Source: Ianthella basta
Taxonomy: Eukaryota > Porifera > Demospongiae > Verongiida > Ianthellidae
Assembly (NCBI GenBank): GCA_964019415.1
Contig: OZ025885.1
Span: 3,694,672-3,758,671 of the forward strand
Direction of reading: 5' to 3'
DNA length: 64,000 nucleotides
Positions 12,278 through 24,740 of the stretch are shown here, one piece after another. A model generated the notes under the pieces. It ran no database searches. It was not told the DNA's origin and worked only from the letters and a program-made list of their open reading frames with translations. The translations under genes were made by a program, and so were the position numbers. Numbering within the stretch: position 1 is the first letter of the stretch; the number at the start of each line of letters is the position of its first letter.

Positions 12278-13030
12278 CTAAACTATTAATTTTGCATCTA
12301 GTAGTGGTCAGTATCCTAGCCCTAGAAAACATGTTACTCTTGTAAGTCACCACAGTTGTCTACATTAGCTAATTGATGATTTTGCTTATCTTTCATTTTG
12401 TAGATTTTGCGTTAAATTTCATGGTATTCAATGTGTCCATCGCTTGCATGCATATATAGTTGCATGTCGCCTTGGATCTTTTACATACATGTGAAAGAAA
12501 TAATAAGTGATCAGGGTGGTAATGATTGGTCACAAGCTGCATGCAGCTGCAGGCTATATGATTACCAATAGCTACCATATAGTAATAATAGCTACCATAT
12601 GACCGTGAGACCATGAAAACAATAATTGCAAGTGGCCTAGGGATGCAGGAATGGTGCAGTAGTAGTGTCTCCAAAAATGCACAAAGCGTTTAGGAAAATT
12701 AAAACTAGGATGCTAGTTGGAACAGTGACTCGAGGTCGACCCACGCGAGCAGTATTTAATACACTGTACAGTACAGGCGTTCCAGCTATATAGTAGCTAG
12801 CTACAGGGCAAACTTCACGGCGATGCGTATTGAGCACACAGGAAGTACAGGGTTTTGGCCTATCGCATTGATCGGCGATTAGCAGTCTCTACTAGTAGGG
12901 GGCGGTCTCTTTCTAAAGAAGGAAGCTGTTTCCTAGCTTCTATAATTGTTTCTCTGTTTGCATGTGAGCTAGTTTAACAGATACTGTGGTCGCGGGGTAT
13001 AGGCCCTAAATACTTTACGGGGGATACGCC
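12278..13030. other. Intergenic spacer MAN2C1 / syntrophin-like gene
   Basis: Both flanking genes read rightward. It must hold the MAN2C1 3' end and the promoter of the next gene. I see a short direct duplication (AATAGCTACCATAT twice near 12567-12600) but no canonical AATAAA close to the stop, and no gene. Confidence 0.5.
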
Positions 13031-16000
13031 ATGAAGCGGTCACGTGCATTGAAACGCCCACGGAATCACAAAGGGGCGGACATGGCTTTTGCAGGACCTC
13101 AGGTAAGTAAATGTGTGAATGTCCAAGCATAGATAATCGTAGTCCAAGGTCTCTATTATTTGTATATAATAGTATTCTTCTCTACCATCAGACCAAGTTT
13201 GGTAGACTGTTTTTGAAGAAAACTGGCTCTGTCGAGGAAGTGCTTGTGGAGTTGACAGAGGAGCAACTGATAGTGAGAAGCCATGATCGACGGGCACCGC
13301 CCATTGAAGAAACACCGATACAAGAGGTATGCCATAAGCCATTGCACCCGCTGGTTAGTTGTGGTCGTTAATCTAAGTACTGGTGTGTGTGCATGTCTTC
13401 ATACGGAAGTTCCATGCAGCTGCTAGCTATGCATCTAATGGTTCTTTCATTGAACTAACAACCGACTTCTCTTCATCCACCTGCAGGAAATGAATGTGAA
13501 ACTGAAGAAAGATCGCAATGGTAGCATTGGGTTAATTCTGAAGGTCAGGTTTTCTTGCTCGTTGTTCATACTTACATGTTAGTATGTGGGTGTTGTGCAA
13601 GCTGCTTATCTAACCAAATTGTGGCTAGTAACAGCCAGTTCAGACTGAACAAGTATTTCGAGTTAAAAACTCATGGGGCGCTGGGGTGCCCCTGAACTTG
13701 AACTACTTGCTAGCAATTTTCGCATGTACATATGTTCAGTTAATCAGATAGTTGGGGGTACAGCATTGTTATTGGCCTGAAAGATACATCAAGATACACT
13801 AGACTTAGGGTTTGCAAGAGTTTCAAGTCTACAGAGCTGCCAGTCATCCAGTGAAAGCACCCCTACCAAACTGTCAAATGTTTGCTAACTGCTTTTTTAT
13901 CTATATGACATTCTGAATGAGAATGTAATTGTTACTTTGTGCCAGAAGGAGGAGTGTGCTAGCTGAAAGGCTGCCCTATGATGACCCTATGAGCGAATCA
14001 TGGCTAGCCATACATGCCATGATTCACTAGTCTGCCATATTGGCCAACTGGTCATTAACTTCTGTTGTATTTGGGGCTGTAGCTCGCAGGAGGACAGTTA
14101 GGTAAGCTTCCTACTACAATAATATTACTTAAACGTGTTTTAGAAACACATTGCGTTTTTTGGATATACGGCGAAATATAAAGAAAGATGATTTTGAGCC
14201 TAGCAAACAGAGAGAGTCGAGCGCGCGGCCATTTTACAATGTCCGCCAGTGATTGGAGCTGTATCTCATAGAAGTGACGTTCCTTAGGCTTTTTATTAGT
14301 ATCACTATATTAGCACATGTTCATGACCACATTTCGTTCGACTCAAAGACAGCGAAACGCCATTAGAGACGATTGAAAGCTTTGTAAAGAACGACACGAG
14401 CGCCGCCATTTGCAATGACAGAAATATATATACCTACATGAAGCCATACGAATGCCTAGAAGTGAAAAAACAATATAGGAGCGCCGAAAGCGTCCCAAAT
14501 GGTTGGTACATCTATTAAAGAACCTAGTAAGTGTATGTTAGTGCATGCATGGACAGTACATTTTGCCATTCTTGAGGTACTTTGGTGCCCGGATTGGATC
14601 TAAGAATTTGAATCTTGAAGTGTTTGTCATGTCTGGGTAATTCTAACTTTATCAGATTGCTGTTTGACTGATTTAAACTGCTCTTGATCTGTTCATGAAC
14701 TGTACTGTGTAAGGATTGCATGGCCATCATGCTTCCCTTATGTAGGGAGGTGCTGAGTGGAAGACAGCTGTTTCTGTGTCTGATGTGCAGAAGGGATCTG
14801 CAGGTATAACTGAGTACATTGTTAGTTGTTCCTTGCATTGGAATGTTCCAGTAGTACCCACTGCTTGTGCTTTTCATTTGTATGATTACCACATTGTCCT
14901 TGTTCTTGAACTTCCTTACACTCCATATTGTATGAAAACTGTAATAACATTCTTTCTAACATTTTTGGAGGCAGACAATGTTCCCATAAACTATGATCAT
15001 AAAGACAATAGCAAAAACCTTTTATTTCTCTTTCATTGAACAGGTGCTTAGAATGGTGTTTTTAGCATTCAGATTCCCAACCCTGCAGTTGTACCCAGGG
15101 TGTTACTGTAGTGAGTGCATTCTACGGGCAGTGGGCCCTGCTGATTTTGAATCATGTAGATCCCATTGATCAAGGTACAGTATGTCCTATGTGGATGATT
15201 TATAAATGTGCAGTGCAGCAACCCAGCAATCGGACACTATTGTGCACAGGTTCACTTCTGGGTAGATACTACCGGACCTACAACTATCCACTTTGAATGA
15301 TTTGGAAGGAGTTGGGTGTTGTTGTCTTGATGTAGAAACTAATGCTTCTGATAGTCACATTAGGATGATTATACTGGATGTATGTATGGATTTTTGGGTG
15401 GTATTTATTCAGTGTTGTATGGTGCACCAGGCGGGTCTCGAATAGAAGCCAGGTTCCAACTGAAGCTGGGTTTGGGTCTGGAATCCACACTCTGGCACTT
15501 TGCAGCATCTGAGGTACACGCTTTAGATACGAATAGAATGCAGCGCGACACGTGGTGATGTACTGGAGTTCATGCTGCAGTAGCAATGTTCAAGTCGGAA
15601 GAGAAGTGCACCGTGTAGCTACTTCTTCCTACAGTTAAAGGTATGGAGCGAACATAGTGAACCTAGCCACTGTGAGGAAAGGTGGGAATCTCTGGACGAG
15701 ACTGAATTGTAAGTTTGGTGACTTCTGAGAACTCACGCCTTCTCAGTGTGTGCAAATCTTGACGGCAGCCATGTGTTATCAGAGATTTCATATAGGAAAC
15801 ATGGCTAGGTATCAATTCATTTTGTACAGATTTTAATAGAGGCCGGGCTCAAATACGGGCCGGGTCAAAAACCTGTTGAAAGAAATAGAGGCCCGGGCCT
15901 CTATTTGGACATATACGTTATGACCAATCATTGGGGCTTTAAAAAGCGTCTGCATAATCGAGGTGCCCACAAGGTGGGGTTCCACTGTATGTACACTACA

Positions 16001-19000
16001 GAAGGATTTCTACATGTGATTGGTGGTACATGCCGTTTTATGGGAATCTTTGATGAGGAATTGATATGGCACAACCAGACATTTCACAGAACAAAGTTCA
16101 CTCCCTTTTTCCTTCTGCTTGGCATAAGAATAACTTGCCTTAGGCTGTACTTCCTGGGTAAGCATTTCATTAACTAGGTTTCAGTGATGGAATTCACACT
16201 GAGTTTCTCCTTACTATCTACAGCTGCATTTAGTTTCCTTCAATGCTTGCTTGATGCATATGCTGTCCCATTGTCATTATAACTATGCAGCCCATCAGTC
16301 TGGCCAAGTGCATCCAGGAGATGAGATCCTAGCTGTGAATGGGACTGACGTTAGTAGGATGACCTTGGAAGAAGTGGTGAGCAAACTGTTTCAAGTATTC
16401 CACCACACTAACTTGTTTATCTGACAAAGTAATATTAGAACAGTCAATGCACAGCATGCAGTACTACTCTACTGCTATTACTTTGCAGGCTGATGTAATT
16501 GTCAATTGTGGTGAAGTTCTTACACTGCATTTAGCAAGGAGTGGACAGGAGATACATGGTAGGGTATGACCTGTGTGTGTGCATGTTGGTGGGTGGACTA
16601 CCAGTGCTCAGCTGTACATGTACGTAGATACTAATGCAAAGATTGAAGACATTGACTTGAAGGACATTGCAACGGTATGTACGTATGTTGGTGCACTCCT
16701 CATGTGGTGCTCTCGCTATTCTGTCTGTCTATGTAGTACTGCACCAAACTCTCATTCACTGTCAATCAGCATGGTTGGTATGAATACATAGTACATAGGC
16801 TATTGCAATCGACGGGTAGTGGTATCTGAGGGATATATACTGTTTCTCCTCCTCTGTGTTTGCAAAATGACTGATCAAAATCATGGATTATGTAGTTTCT
16901 GCTTTGACATGTTCCAAAACCTATAAATTCCAGAACTGGTTGCAGGCAGAATTTATTTTCATGACTTGGACATGTGACAGGCTCGTAGAAACAACTTTGC
17001 AAGTGCATTAGATGAATGCTATCATTGTTGAGCTGCTGGCAGTAGGTATGCTGTCCTGTTGTGCTATTCTGTGAATGCCAGCACTTGCAAATGGCATCCA
17101 GGGTCTTCTAGGAACTAATAATATGGAAATTTTGAAATGTGCACTCAAGTACAGAGCAACAGAGTGAATCTAAAATAGGTGTAATAGGTAAGGAGGAATA
17201 AACTGATTCATGCATAATAGTTGAGACAGTCACTTTATGGAACCTTAATGATGGAAAGCACTGACAAGGCCATCACATTTGTCAACGATATTGATGAGGA
17301 CATGCTGTAAAGATGGATATCTTGTTGATAATGGTCATTGTCTGTGCAGATCAAAGATGTATTGCTTGAGCAAGGACCTGATGGACTAGGTATCACACTG
17401 AAGGTATGTCTCCCTTTAAAGCTACTGACAGTGATTTTCCACTGTGATATTGGCTTGTGCCCACCACTTTAGGGAGGTGCTGATGTTAAGAGTCCCCTTA
17501 GAATTGACTTTCTAACACTGAAGGGAGCAGGTTTGTCAGTGCATGAGGTAATACTGTTGATGTTGCCTCTATATCACATACGTATGCCACCTTCCTGTCT
17601 ATAGCACACAGGTGTGGCCAAGTATGCCATGGAGACATCATACTGGCAGTCAATGAAATGGACGTGACGTCCAAGACAATCGCTGATGTGGTAAGCTTCT
17701 TTTAATGTTCTGAGGATTCATAGCTGCTTTGCTCTGACTGTGTGCACTGTAGTTATACTTGCTAAACTGTAACATATGAATCAGTACCATACAGCACATG
17801 TACAGTGGTGCAATGCCATTCTAGGAGGAGCAGTGTAGATGATTATGCTGCAGTATTTATAATATTGCTTCTGTACTTTGCCACTGTTATAGAAAACACT
17901 CATCAGAAACTCTGGGCGATATGTGACTCTCAAGCTGGGCAAGATGAGCAGTCCTGACAGTAAGTACTAGTGAACTGCATAACACACTGTTGTTCCAGGA
18001 ACCCCAAATGGACTGGTCTCAATAATTAACAAACGAGAGAGGAACGTGAGCACAAAGTGCCCTTTAACTAAAATACATAGTTGCAGAGAATCACAGGTAG
18101 AGGCCAATCCTGATCAGCCAGTGTCATGGCTACATTCCACTACACCTGGAACAGCAAAGTGACGTGTCCATGTCAAGCAGTGACAGGTTACTACGTGCAA
18201 ACATACAGTTTGCTATTCAAGAGCTGCAGCATGAGTAATCCAGTTTAAGTAGTGCACTTAAAACTTTAGGGAACTTTCCGGATATTCATTAGGGAGGGAT
18301 AGTTGAGTGTTAAGCACGTGGTACACGTTTTTTACCAACGGGCAAAACGTTTCGGCCCACAGTTCTGTTTTGTACTCTTGTGCAACTGAAGAAGGCCCTT
18401 TTGGGGCCAAAACGTTTTGCCTGTTGGTGATAATGTGAGCTCTATGTGCAATAATAGCTAGCACCTATTGCATGTGCATGTTCAATGGTTTTGCCTGTTG
18501 GTAAAAAGTGTACCACGTGTTTAACGCTCAACCATCCCTCCCTAATGAATATCCGGACGTGGTAATGAATCTCTATTCAATCACTTACAACTTGGTTGGT
18601 AATTGTGTGACGGTTTGCATGGTAAGCATGAATAGGTAATCATAATAGTAAATTGCTTATTACTGTATGTTGAAAGAAATTCACACAACACAGGTGACAG
18701 CCCTTCACATCTAATTGTTTGTTTTTTTAGCTTTCACAGCTGGTGATAGTGAAGCAATGGTGCAAGTAAGTGCGAAATAAGGAATCATCCATTCTTGTCA
18801 TATGTGTTTCATGCATCTTATTTTTGTTTCTGTGCAGAAAACAGTGGATGTTGTTCTCGGACCTTCTGGATTGGGTATCTCTATCAATGTGAGCTCTATG
18901 TGCAAGAATAGCTAGCACCATAGGTTTTGCTTGTTTGTGATGTATTCCGGTCACCAAATCAGTTTACCATATAACATGTGGGCCCATTTGCTCACTATGG

Positions 19001-22000
19001 CACGTTTGATGCTGAATATTTAAATATGGATATCATTTCCACTTCTTTTGTAAATCTTCATGGGACTAAACCTCTGCACATGTGTGCTGGTCTAAGCAGT
19101 TGAAAGCTGCCAGCTCTGCAAGCTAGCTATGAAAGTATGAATGGAGGCTGAGAGATGAATACAGGTGTTGGCTGTCAGTGGTCACTTGAAGCTAATGGAT
19201 TGTACTATTGCTGAAGAGCACTTATCATCAGCAGAGATGATGGGGAGGTTCGTAGACACTGACTGAAATGAATAACACTTTCCAACATTTCAGTAGCACC
19301 CATCTGCCTTCTTCGGGAATATAATGACAAGTGTATGTAAATGCATGAGCGCTCCACTTGTCATTATTCCCTGATGAAGGTAGCTGTATGCTACTGAAAT
19401 GGTTGAAAACAGTTAGTCATTTTGGCTATTGTGTACAAGCCTCCCTAACACGCCTGATTTACCTAGCCACTCAGACCTTTACAAGGTCAACAGTGATGGA
19501 TTAGAAACTGCCTCAGTCTAGCCTGCAATCATGTACAGTAACTGACCTTGTTGTGATGAGCATACTTTCGATGTGCATATACACCCTACACTTAATGTTT
19601 ACTTGAATTAGAGATTTGCTTACAACCAACTGATGATGAAGTGAACTTTTACCTTGTGCAGGGAGGTGCTGATGTAGGAGCTCCAGTCAAGGTTTCCCAT
19701 GTGGAGCAGAATTCCCCAGGTAACAACGACTGTATTGCTGTATTCAAAGATACATGTCATCAAGAGTATACTCTTGATGACATGTATCTCACTGTGCCTT
19801 GTACCATTTGTACTTTGTACACCACGCAGCTGATGCCACTGGGCAGATTCACCGTGGTGATGTGATAGTGTCCATGAATGGTGTGGACCTGAAGGATAGA
19901 ACCCAAGAAGATGTGGTGAATCATACTGCACTCTGATACCAATTTGCACTTTGTTGACTCCCTACTTTTATAGCCCTTCCATTTACTCAATCTAATACTA
20001 CAGGTAGAGATACTTAAGGAAGCAGGATCAAATGTGACTCTTGTATTGGCAACACCTGTAGCAAAACGTGCTCAACGTCCATCCAAACACCCTCAGGTGA
20101 GACGTTAAAGTGTAGTTAACCCAATACTTGAAAAGACATGGAAAAGGTCTGAGGAGCCTACTGCTGGTAATGGATGGATGTTCTTGTGCAACTGTTGTAG
20201 ACAGCACTACATCGTTTTATCATGTGTCACTCCTTTCCTAATATTTATAGACCGACAAAGAATTGTTGGTGATCTGCAGTATCCCATTGTGTCTAGCATA
20301 TGTCACACAATATGAACCAGGAGTGGACAAGCTGAAGTATGTGAACTGTGTGTGTATGTAAACTATGGTAGCCCTTGTTATTGCCCAATTGTGTGCACTT
20401 TGTGCATGCGTCCACTACATACATGCCCTGTGTGGTGGATGTGACTCTACATTGCAGAGTGAATGGCTTTGAAGTGGTGTCATGTGATGGTGGTTCCAGC
20501 ATAGAGCTCTTTGGTTCACAAGGTTCTGGACAAGAAGTGGCAAGCTGGCTGGAGGCCATTCAAAGCAATATTAGATGCCTGAATCAACAAGAGGCCCAGA
20601 GAATGTCAGATGCTATTTGCCTAGATGATGCGGTAAGTATATACTGTGATGAATGTGCATGTATGTCTTGTTGGTACACAGAATTACTACTGATTAGCTG
20701 AGTTCATTGCTGTTCTTTGTATTTAGGTAGGCTGAAGTCAGCTAGTTTATTTTGGTTATCAATAATTGGTTCTGTTTAAGTATGCATCAAGGCATGCATG
20801 GCACTAGGTCATCTTCCCTGCTATGGCACAGTCCTACAGTGTGCCCGGCTTCATACATAGCAGTAGTACCACCTGGCCTCTTGTGTATGCATGCTACAAC
20901 TAACCTCACTGTTAAATGTAGTGCATTTTTTGTTCTAAACTTTTCCTTGTCCTGGAATGAGATCAATTGTCTTTGTGAACTTAATGCCTGCCCCTAGTGT
21001 GGTATGGCATTGGGAGACATACCTGGCTGTTCAGGTTTGGGTAGGCAGTGATCACTGCTGCAGAATTGTCTGTGTGGTGTGCTCCATGGTTTGCTGTATA
21101 ATTCTGGCTTGCTGAAACTGTCCTATTTGCTGGATGAAGCATTATTTAACGCACAGTGTGCTAGTACTCATTTTGGTAATGTCTCCTGGTATTTTATAAT
21201 CAGACATAGGTGGTCTGGTCGCAACAGTTTTGATTCATAATTTTGTGTGTTAGGTTTAAAAGTGTAGAGCAGCCGTACTACACACATTGCTCGTGAATTT
21301 GTTTGTTAGTTTGATTTGATTAATACTGCCTGATATGTACAAGTGCATGTACGGTATAATCAGCTCTCTTATTGTCAGCAGCTTCAGCTATCTGCATACT
21401 TATTTTTTCTGTAGATATCACATGTTAGCTGGGTAGTTGAGAGGCTGCCTAGTACCAGGCACTTACATACCTGGACTCGGAAATTCCTAGTGCTGCGAAG
21501 TGCCTCACTGGACATCTACCATCAACCACCAGTATGTTGTATTCTGACATAATGTGCTCTATATTGTACTATAGGTACATTTAGTGTAGTAATAGTGCAG
21601 TGTGCAGTGAATTGTACATTAGCGCTGTTGATTTGCTAAAGGAGTGTGTGCATTGTGTTATAAAGAAGAAGGTGCATCAATTGCAGAAGTGTAGCATAAT
21701 TTGAATCCAGCTAAGATATAGTCCTCTAGTACAATATGTTCATATGATTAGTGAGTCAGTTGTATCTATAAAGTGTTGTAATAGAAGTCATGACTCAAAA
21801 GAAAGTGGGTGAGGAAGAGAGAATTTACCACCAGCCACCATCAAACCTGATGACAATTCGCCCCTGGGTTGGTTGGCTTGAAACTTAGCAATAAAGCGTA
21901 CTTAACTTGTCCCAGGTTTGATACCAGCTGGTGGCAAATTTTCCCTTCCTCAACTGCCTTTCTTTTGAGTTGCGACCTCCATTAGTATATTTCATAATCC

Positions 22001-22913
22001 TCAAGTATGCTAATACTTGCATTCCGTGCCACTTGCTGCTGTTTCTAAGAGCACACTTGCACATCAGTACATGTCTCTTCCTCGATCTTTCATGTGCAAA
22101 GGAAACCATCCAGGAGGGCTGCAGGCCGGAATGCACACTGCAGCTAGCTGAATTTACTGTGGAAACTCTCAAAGTATGTAAGCAAATTCCCTTTGAAGTG
22201 AATATTGTCAGAACCTTCTATTAACCTCTGAGGCCAATTGATGGGAGTGGATGAACCATACAACATCTAGCATAATGTTATGGCTCCTCTTCTCCCCTGA
22301 GTGGCTTACACATGCCAAGTGACAACGAGTCAGCACTCCTCAGCTCCAGCCAATCACAGTGATTACTATGTCTGTCCTAGGGAGCAATTAGTACCTTGGG
22401 TTGGCTTGCATCTTGAGTGTTGAGCATGGTTTGTGTGTTGCCTGCATGCCTCCTGACACTGCACATTGCAGGGAAGGTCACAGCCCAATTTAAGGTCACA
22501 TGCCTTACAGCTTCAATCAGGAAGGGGGCAGTGTATCATACTTGCTTTTGGTAAGTGATATACACTTGAAGGCACAGGTTTGAATGGAATATGTATTGCT
22601 ATGCAACATGACTGTTGCCCATCAATAGAAAATGCCTTTGACTTGAATATGTGGAAGGAGGCAATACACAGAGCCAAAGTAGAATATGTGGTCAAGAAGA
22701 AGGTGAGTCAAGTTTGTTCTCTGGTTATGAAGTAGGGAGTAGTCAGTAGATGTCCTTTAATATTGTTTTCACATACATGCTTACATGAAGTAAAATGAAA
22801 ACGGCAGAGTTTGTTGTAGTATGTATATTATGTGTTCATGACTCATGTAGTTAAGTGCTACTTTGGACCACATTGTGTCCTAGTGCCTGTGTGGCATGAT
22901 ACACTCTAACATC

Positions 22914-22947
<34 letters not shown>

Positions 22948-24740
22948 ATAGGATCCTTGAGCACAAGATTACGATGTAGACATGTGTTGCACCACTTGCA
23001 CCTGAGGAATAGGTTAGAGTGCTTCAAGTACGTATTTAACAGGATACAGTCATTATTGGATGGATCCTTTAGCCACTTTGTTCGTATCCCTACTGTATCT
23101 TTGTTGCCATTGCATAGGGCAACTTTAAGTGGTAATGAATTTGAGTTCATTCATGCTCCCACTTGCACTAAAGCTTAAACACAGGGAGATCCGATTTGCA
23201 CCTTAGTATTTACTTACATTTACTCACTTATATACTTTCTTAATAAGGCTAGCTCTCACCAGCTAGCCCTCTGGTTGTACGTATGGCAAAGGAGACCAAA
23301 TTATCTTTCATGGACTTGAATTCCACTACAACTAAGATTCACCCTCAGTCCTGTACTTCCACTGTAGTGAACATCCTTATTCATTGGTGATGATTGTGCA
23401 GCTACGTACCTTATGGTATGTGCAATGATATTCGCTACTGTTGTGATCTTGCAGCTGCTTCAGTTTAAGACTCAGTGGAATGGATATGATGCTCTCTTTG
23501 TGATGGATATTAGGAGAGGCCTTATGATTGTGGACCCTCTGACAAAGGTAAGATAAGGTAGCTATTGTTCTTTCAGTAATGTCTCAACTTGGATTATTAT
23601 CTGCAGCTCTGCAATGAGAAATTAAGTGTTTGGTCATTGATAATTATAATAGATACCTTTTGCTGTTGAAGATGTCTTTTACTGTACCTTCCAGAAAGGA
23701 TAATGTTTATTTCCAGTATAACATTCTGCTACACTGTCACCACAGCTAATGTGACATACATTACCACTTGTTCTTTGTTTCTTATCTAGAGTGTATTGTG
23801 GCAGAGGCCTTTTTCTCACCTTGCTGGTTCAGCTGATAATCATGTAGACATGCTGAAGCTGACATTTGCAAGCAGTGGACAACAAAGGCAGGAGACCCAG
23901 GTCAGTTTTTGACTAAAGGTCATTGTGGTGCTTCATAGTCATAGTAAATAGGGACAGCTCAATGAACTTTGCTATACTAGGACTACTCACCATGCTGAGA
24001 GGTTACTCTTATGCACTTTACATGCTGTATGCCTAGTTATAATGATACACAGAAGGGTCACAGTCCATGTGGGCCTGGTACTTTGCATCTATTACTTTGC
24101 AATGACACAGCTTTGGCTATAACACCAGTTCGTCCCTTTGCTGAATACGAAAGCATTTAACCCGAACTTTAATGCGCATTGGCTCTACATTCACTAGTGT
24201 TTGAAGCATTCACACCAAAAGGCATTATTGTTCAAACAGCACTAACTTCCAAACCACATAGAGAATTGATTTCACAGTGACTTCAAACTAAATTTGCTAT
24301 TTAGCTTCAGTCACCTACTGGCAGTATGTACACCTTATTTCCCAAGTGTGCTGTTGGGCAGTGACTACCTTTAGGCTACTATTTTTTAACGGTTATCATG
24401 TTTAGTGAACTAAATGAGTAGGAAAAACTGCTAGAATTTGTACACACGAAAGCGTTTTATACACTCAAAACACTTGAATATCGCTAAATTTGTACCAACC
24501 AAATCCTGGAATGTTCAAAATGTGAACCACTCTACATTTGATTAGCTACGTACCTACATAATTAAACACTTTAGCTCACATGTGATTCCAGTGTGGGTTT
24601 ACCTCATGTGCTGTAATGTGTTCACATGTCCACAGGTAATGAAGCTGACAAACCTCCTGCTTGCTGTTTGTGCCCTTGAGGCTTTCTTGGCTGCTAAAGT
24701 GGCTCAAACCGACCCTGCATTTGCTGTTCAACATAACTAA
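13031..24740 (+). CDS. SNTG-like: Gamma-syntrophin-like scaffold with three PDZ domains
   Basis: Likely submembrane adaptor of the dystrophin-associated complex, recruiting channels and signalling proteins through its PDZ domains. Exons: 13031-13102, 13192-13326, 13487-13543, 14746-14803, 16291-16376, 16489-16558, 16628-16674, 17350-17403, 17473-17530, 17605-17690, 17893-17959, 18731-18765, 18838-18888, 19662-19719, 19830-19915, 20004-20096, 20251-20336, 20458-20632, 21415-21531, 22102-22173, 22472-22550, 22629-22702, 23455-23547, 23790-23900, 24636-24740; about 674 residues. Order: first half of PH1 (TKFGRLFLKK...ELTEEQLIVRS), PDZ1 (SIGLILKGGA), PDZ2 (GLGITLKGGA), PDZ3 (GLGISINGGA), second half of PH1 (GFEVVSCDGG...VASWLEAIQSNI), PH2 (VSWVVERLP...TRKFLVLRS), then the syntrophin-unique C-terminus (LEAFLAAKVAQTDPAF). 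Syntrophins normally carry one PDZ in the split PH1; here there are three. The start ATG is the first in the opening exon; an ATG at 13082 is out of frame. The acceptor at 22102 could instead be 22114. Confidence 0.87.
13646..14499 (+). repeat. Intronic repeat family R1, most complete copy D
   Basis: About 850 bp in syntrophin-like intron 3, opening ACAAGTATTTCGAGTTAAAA and closing GCGCCGAAAGCGTCCCAAA. Shares blocks with copies A, B and C in MAN2C1. It carries no recognisable protein and no convincing terminal inverted repeats, so its class (SINE-like, LTR remnant, MITE) is unknown. Confidence 0.7.
15820..15910. repeat. Short palindrome around AGGCCCGGGCCT
   Basis: A perfect 24-bp palindrome centred on CCCGGG (AAATAGAGGCCC and its complement, 15884-15907) follows a related half, AATAGAGGCCGGGCTC, near 15835. 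It looks like the stub of a dispersed foldback. It lies in the long intron between the two first PDZ1 exons (14804-16290), where nothing else coding is seen. Confidence 0.5.
17999..18164 (+). other. Possible alternative terminal exon of syntrophin-like gene
   Basis: After the exon ending 17959 (phase 1), an acceptor at 17997-17998 opens a phase-compatible reading frame to TGA at 18162-18164. It would end the protein after PDZ2 with about 55 extra residues starting RTPNGLVSIINKRERN. The main model instead joins 17959 to 18731. A second open frame ending at a TAA near 18239 (SSDRLLRANIQFAIQELQHE) looks protein-like but is not reachable in phase without another splice. No expression evidence. 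Confidence 0.3.
18277..18557. repeat. 281-bp foldback with hammerhead-like core (copy 2)
   Basis: Outer inverted repeats TCCGGATATTCATTAGGGAG and complement, continuing through CACGTGGTACAC. The inside has CTGAAGA (18386-18392), A, GGCCC-TTTT-GGGCC and AAAACG, a degenerate hammerhead-like core (AAAA instead of GAAA). The loop also contains 18432-18464, which is 33/34 identical to the syntrophin-like exon-intron junction at 18886-18918. Lies in syntrophin-like intron 11. Confidence 0.7.
19279..19408. repeat. Foldback with hammerhead-like core (copy 3)
   Basis: Arms TTCCAACATTTCAGTAGC and the complementary GCTACTGAAATGGTTGAA enclose a stem TGACAAGTG/CACTTGTCA. The right arm reads CTGATGA (19371-19377), A, GGTAGC-TGTAT-GCTACT, GAAA (19396-19399), the best-preserved core after copy 5. 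In syntrophin-like intron 13. Confidence 0.72.
22913..22948 (+). repeat. (ATTG)n microsatellite
   Basis: About eight ATTG/TTGA units in syntrophin-like intron 22. The reverse-complement repeat, CAATCAAT..., lies at 60757-60778 beside the LINE fragment in DAGL, so it may be the tail of a similar decayed insertion. Confidence 0.7.

Noticed and set aside
18727-18957. 76-codon minus-strand frame
   Set aside because: Antisense over two syntrophin-like exons, no similarity.
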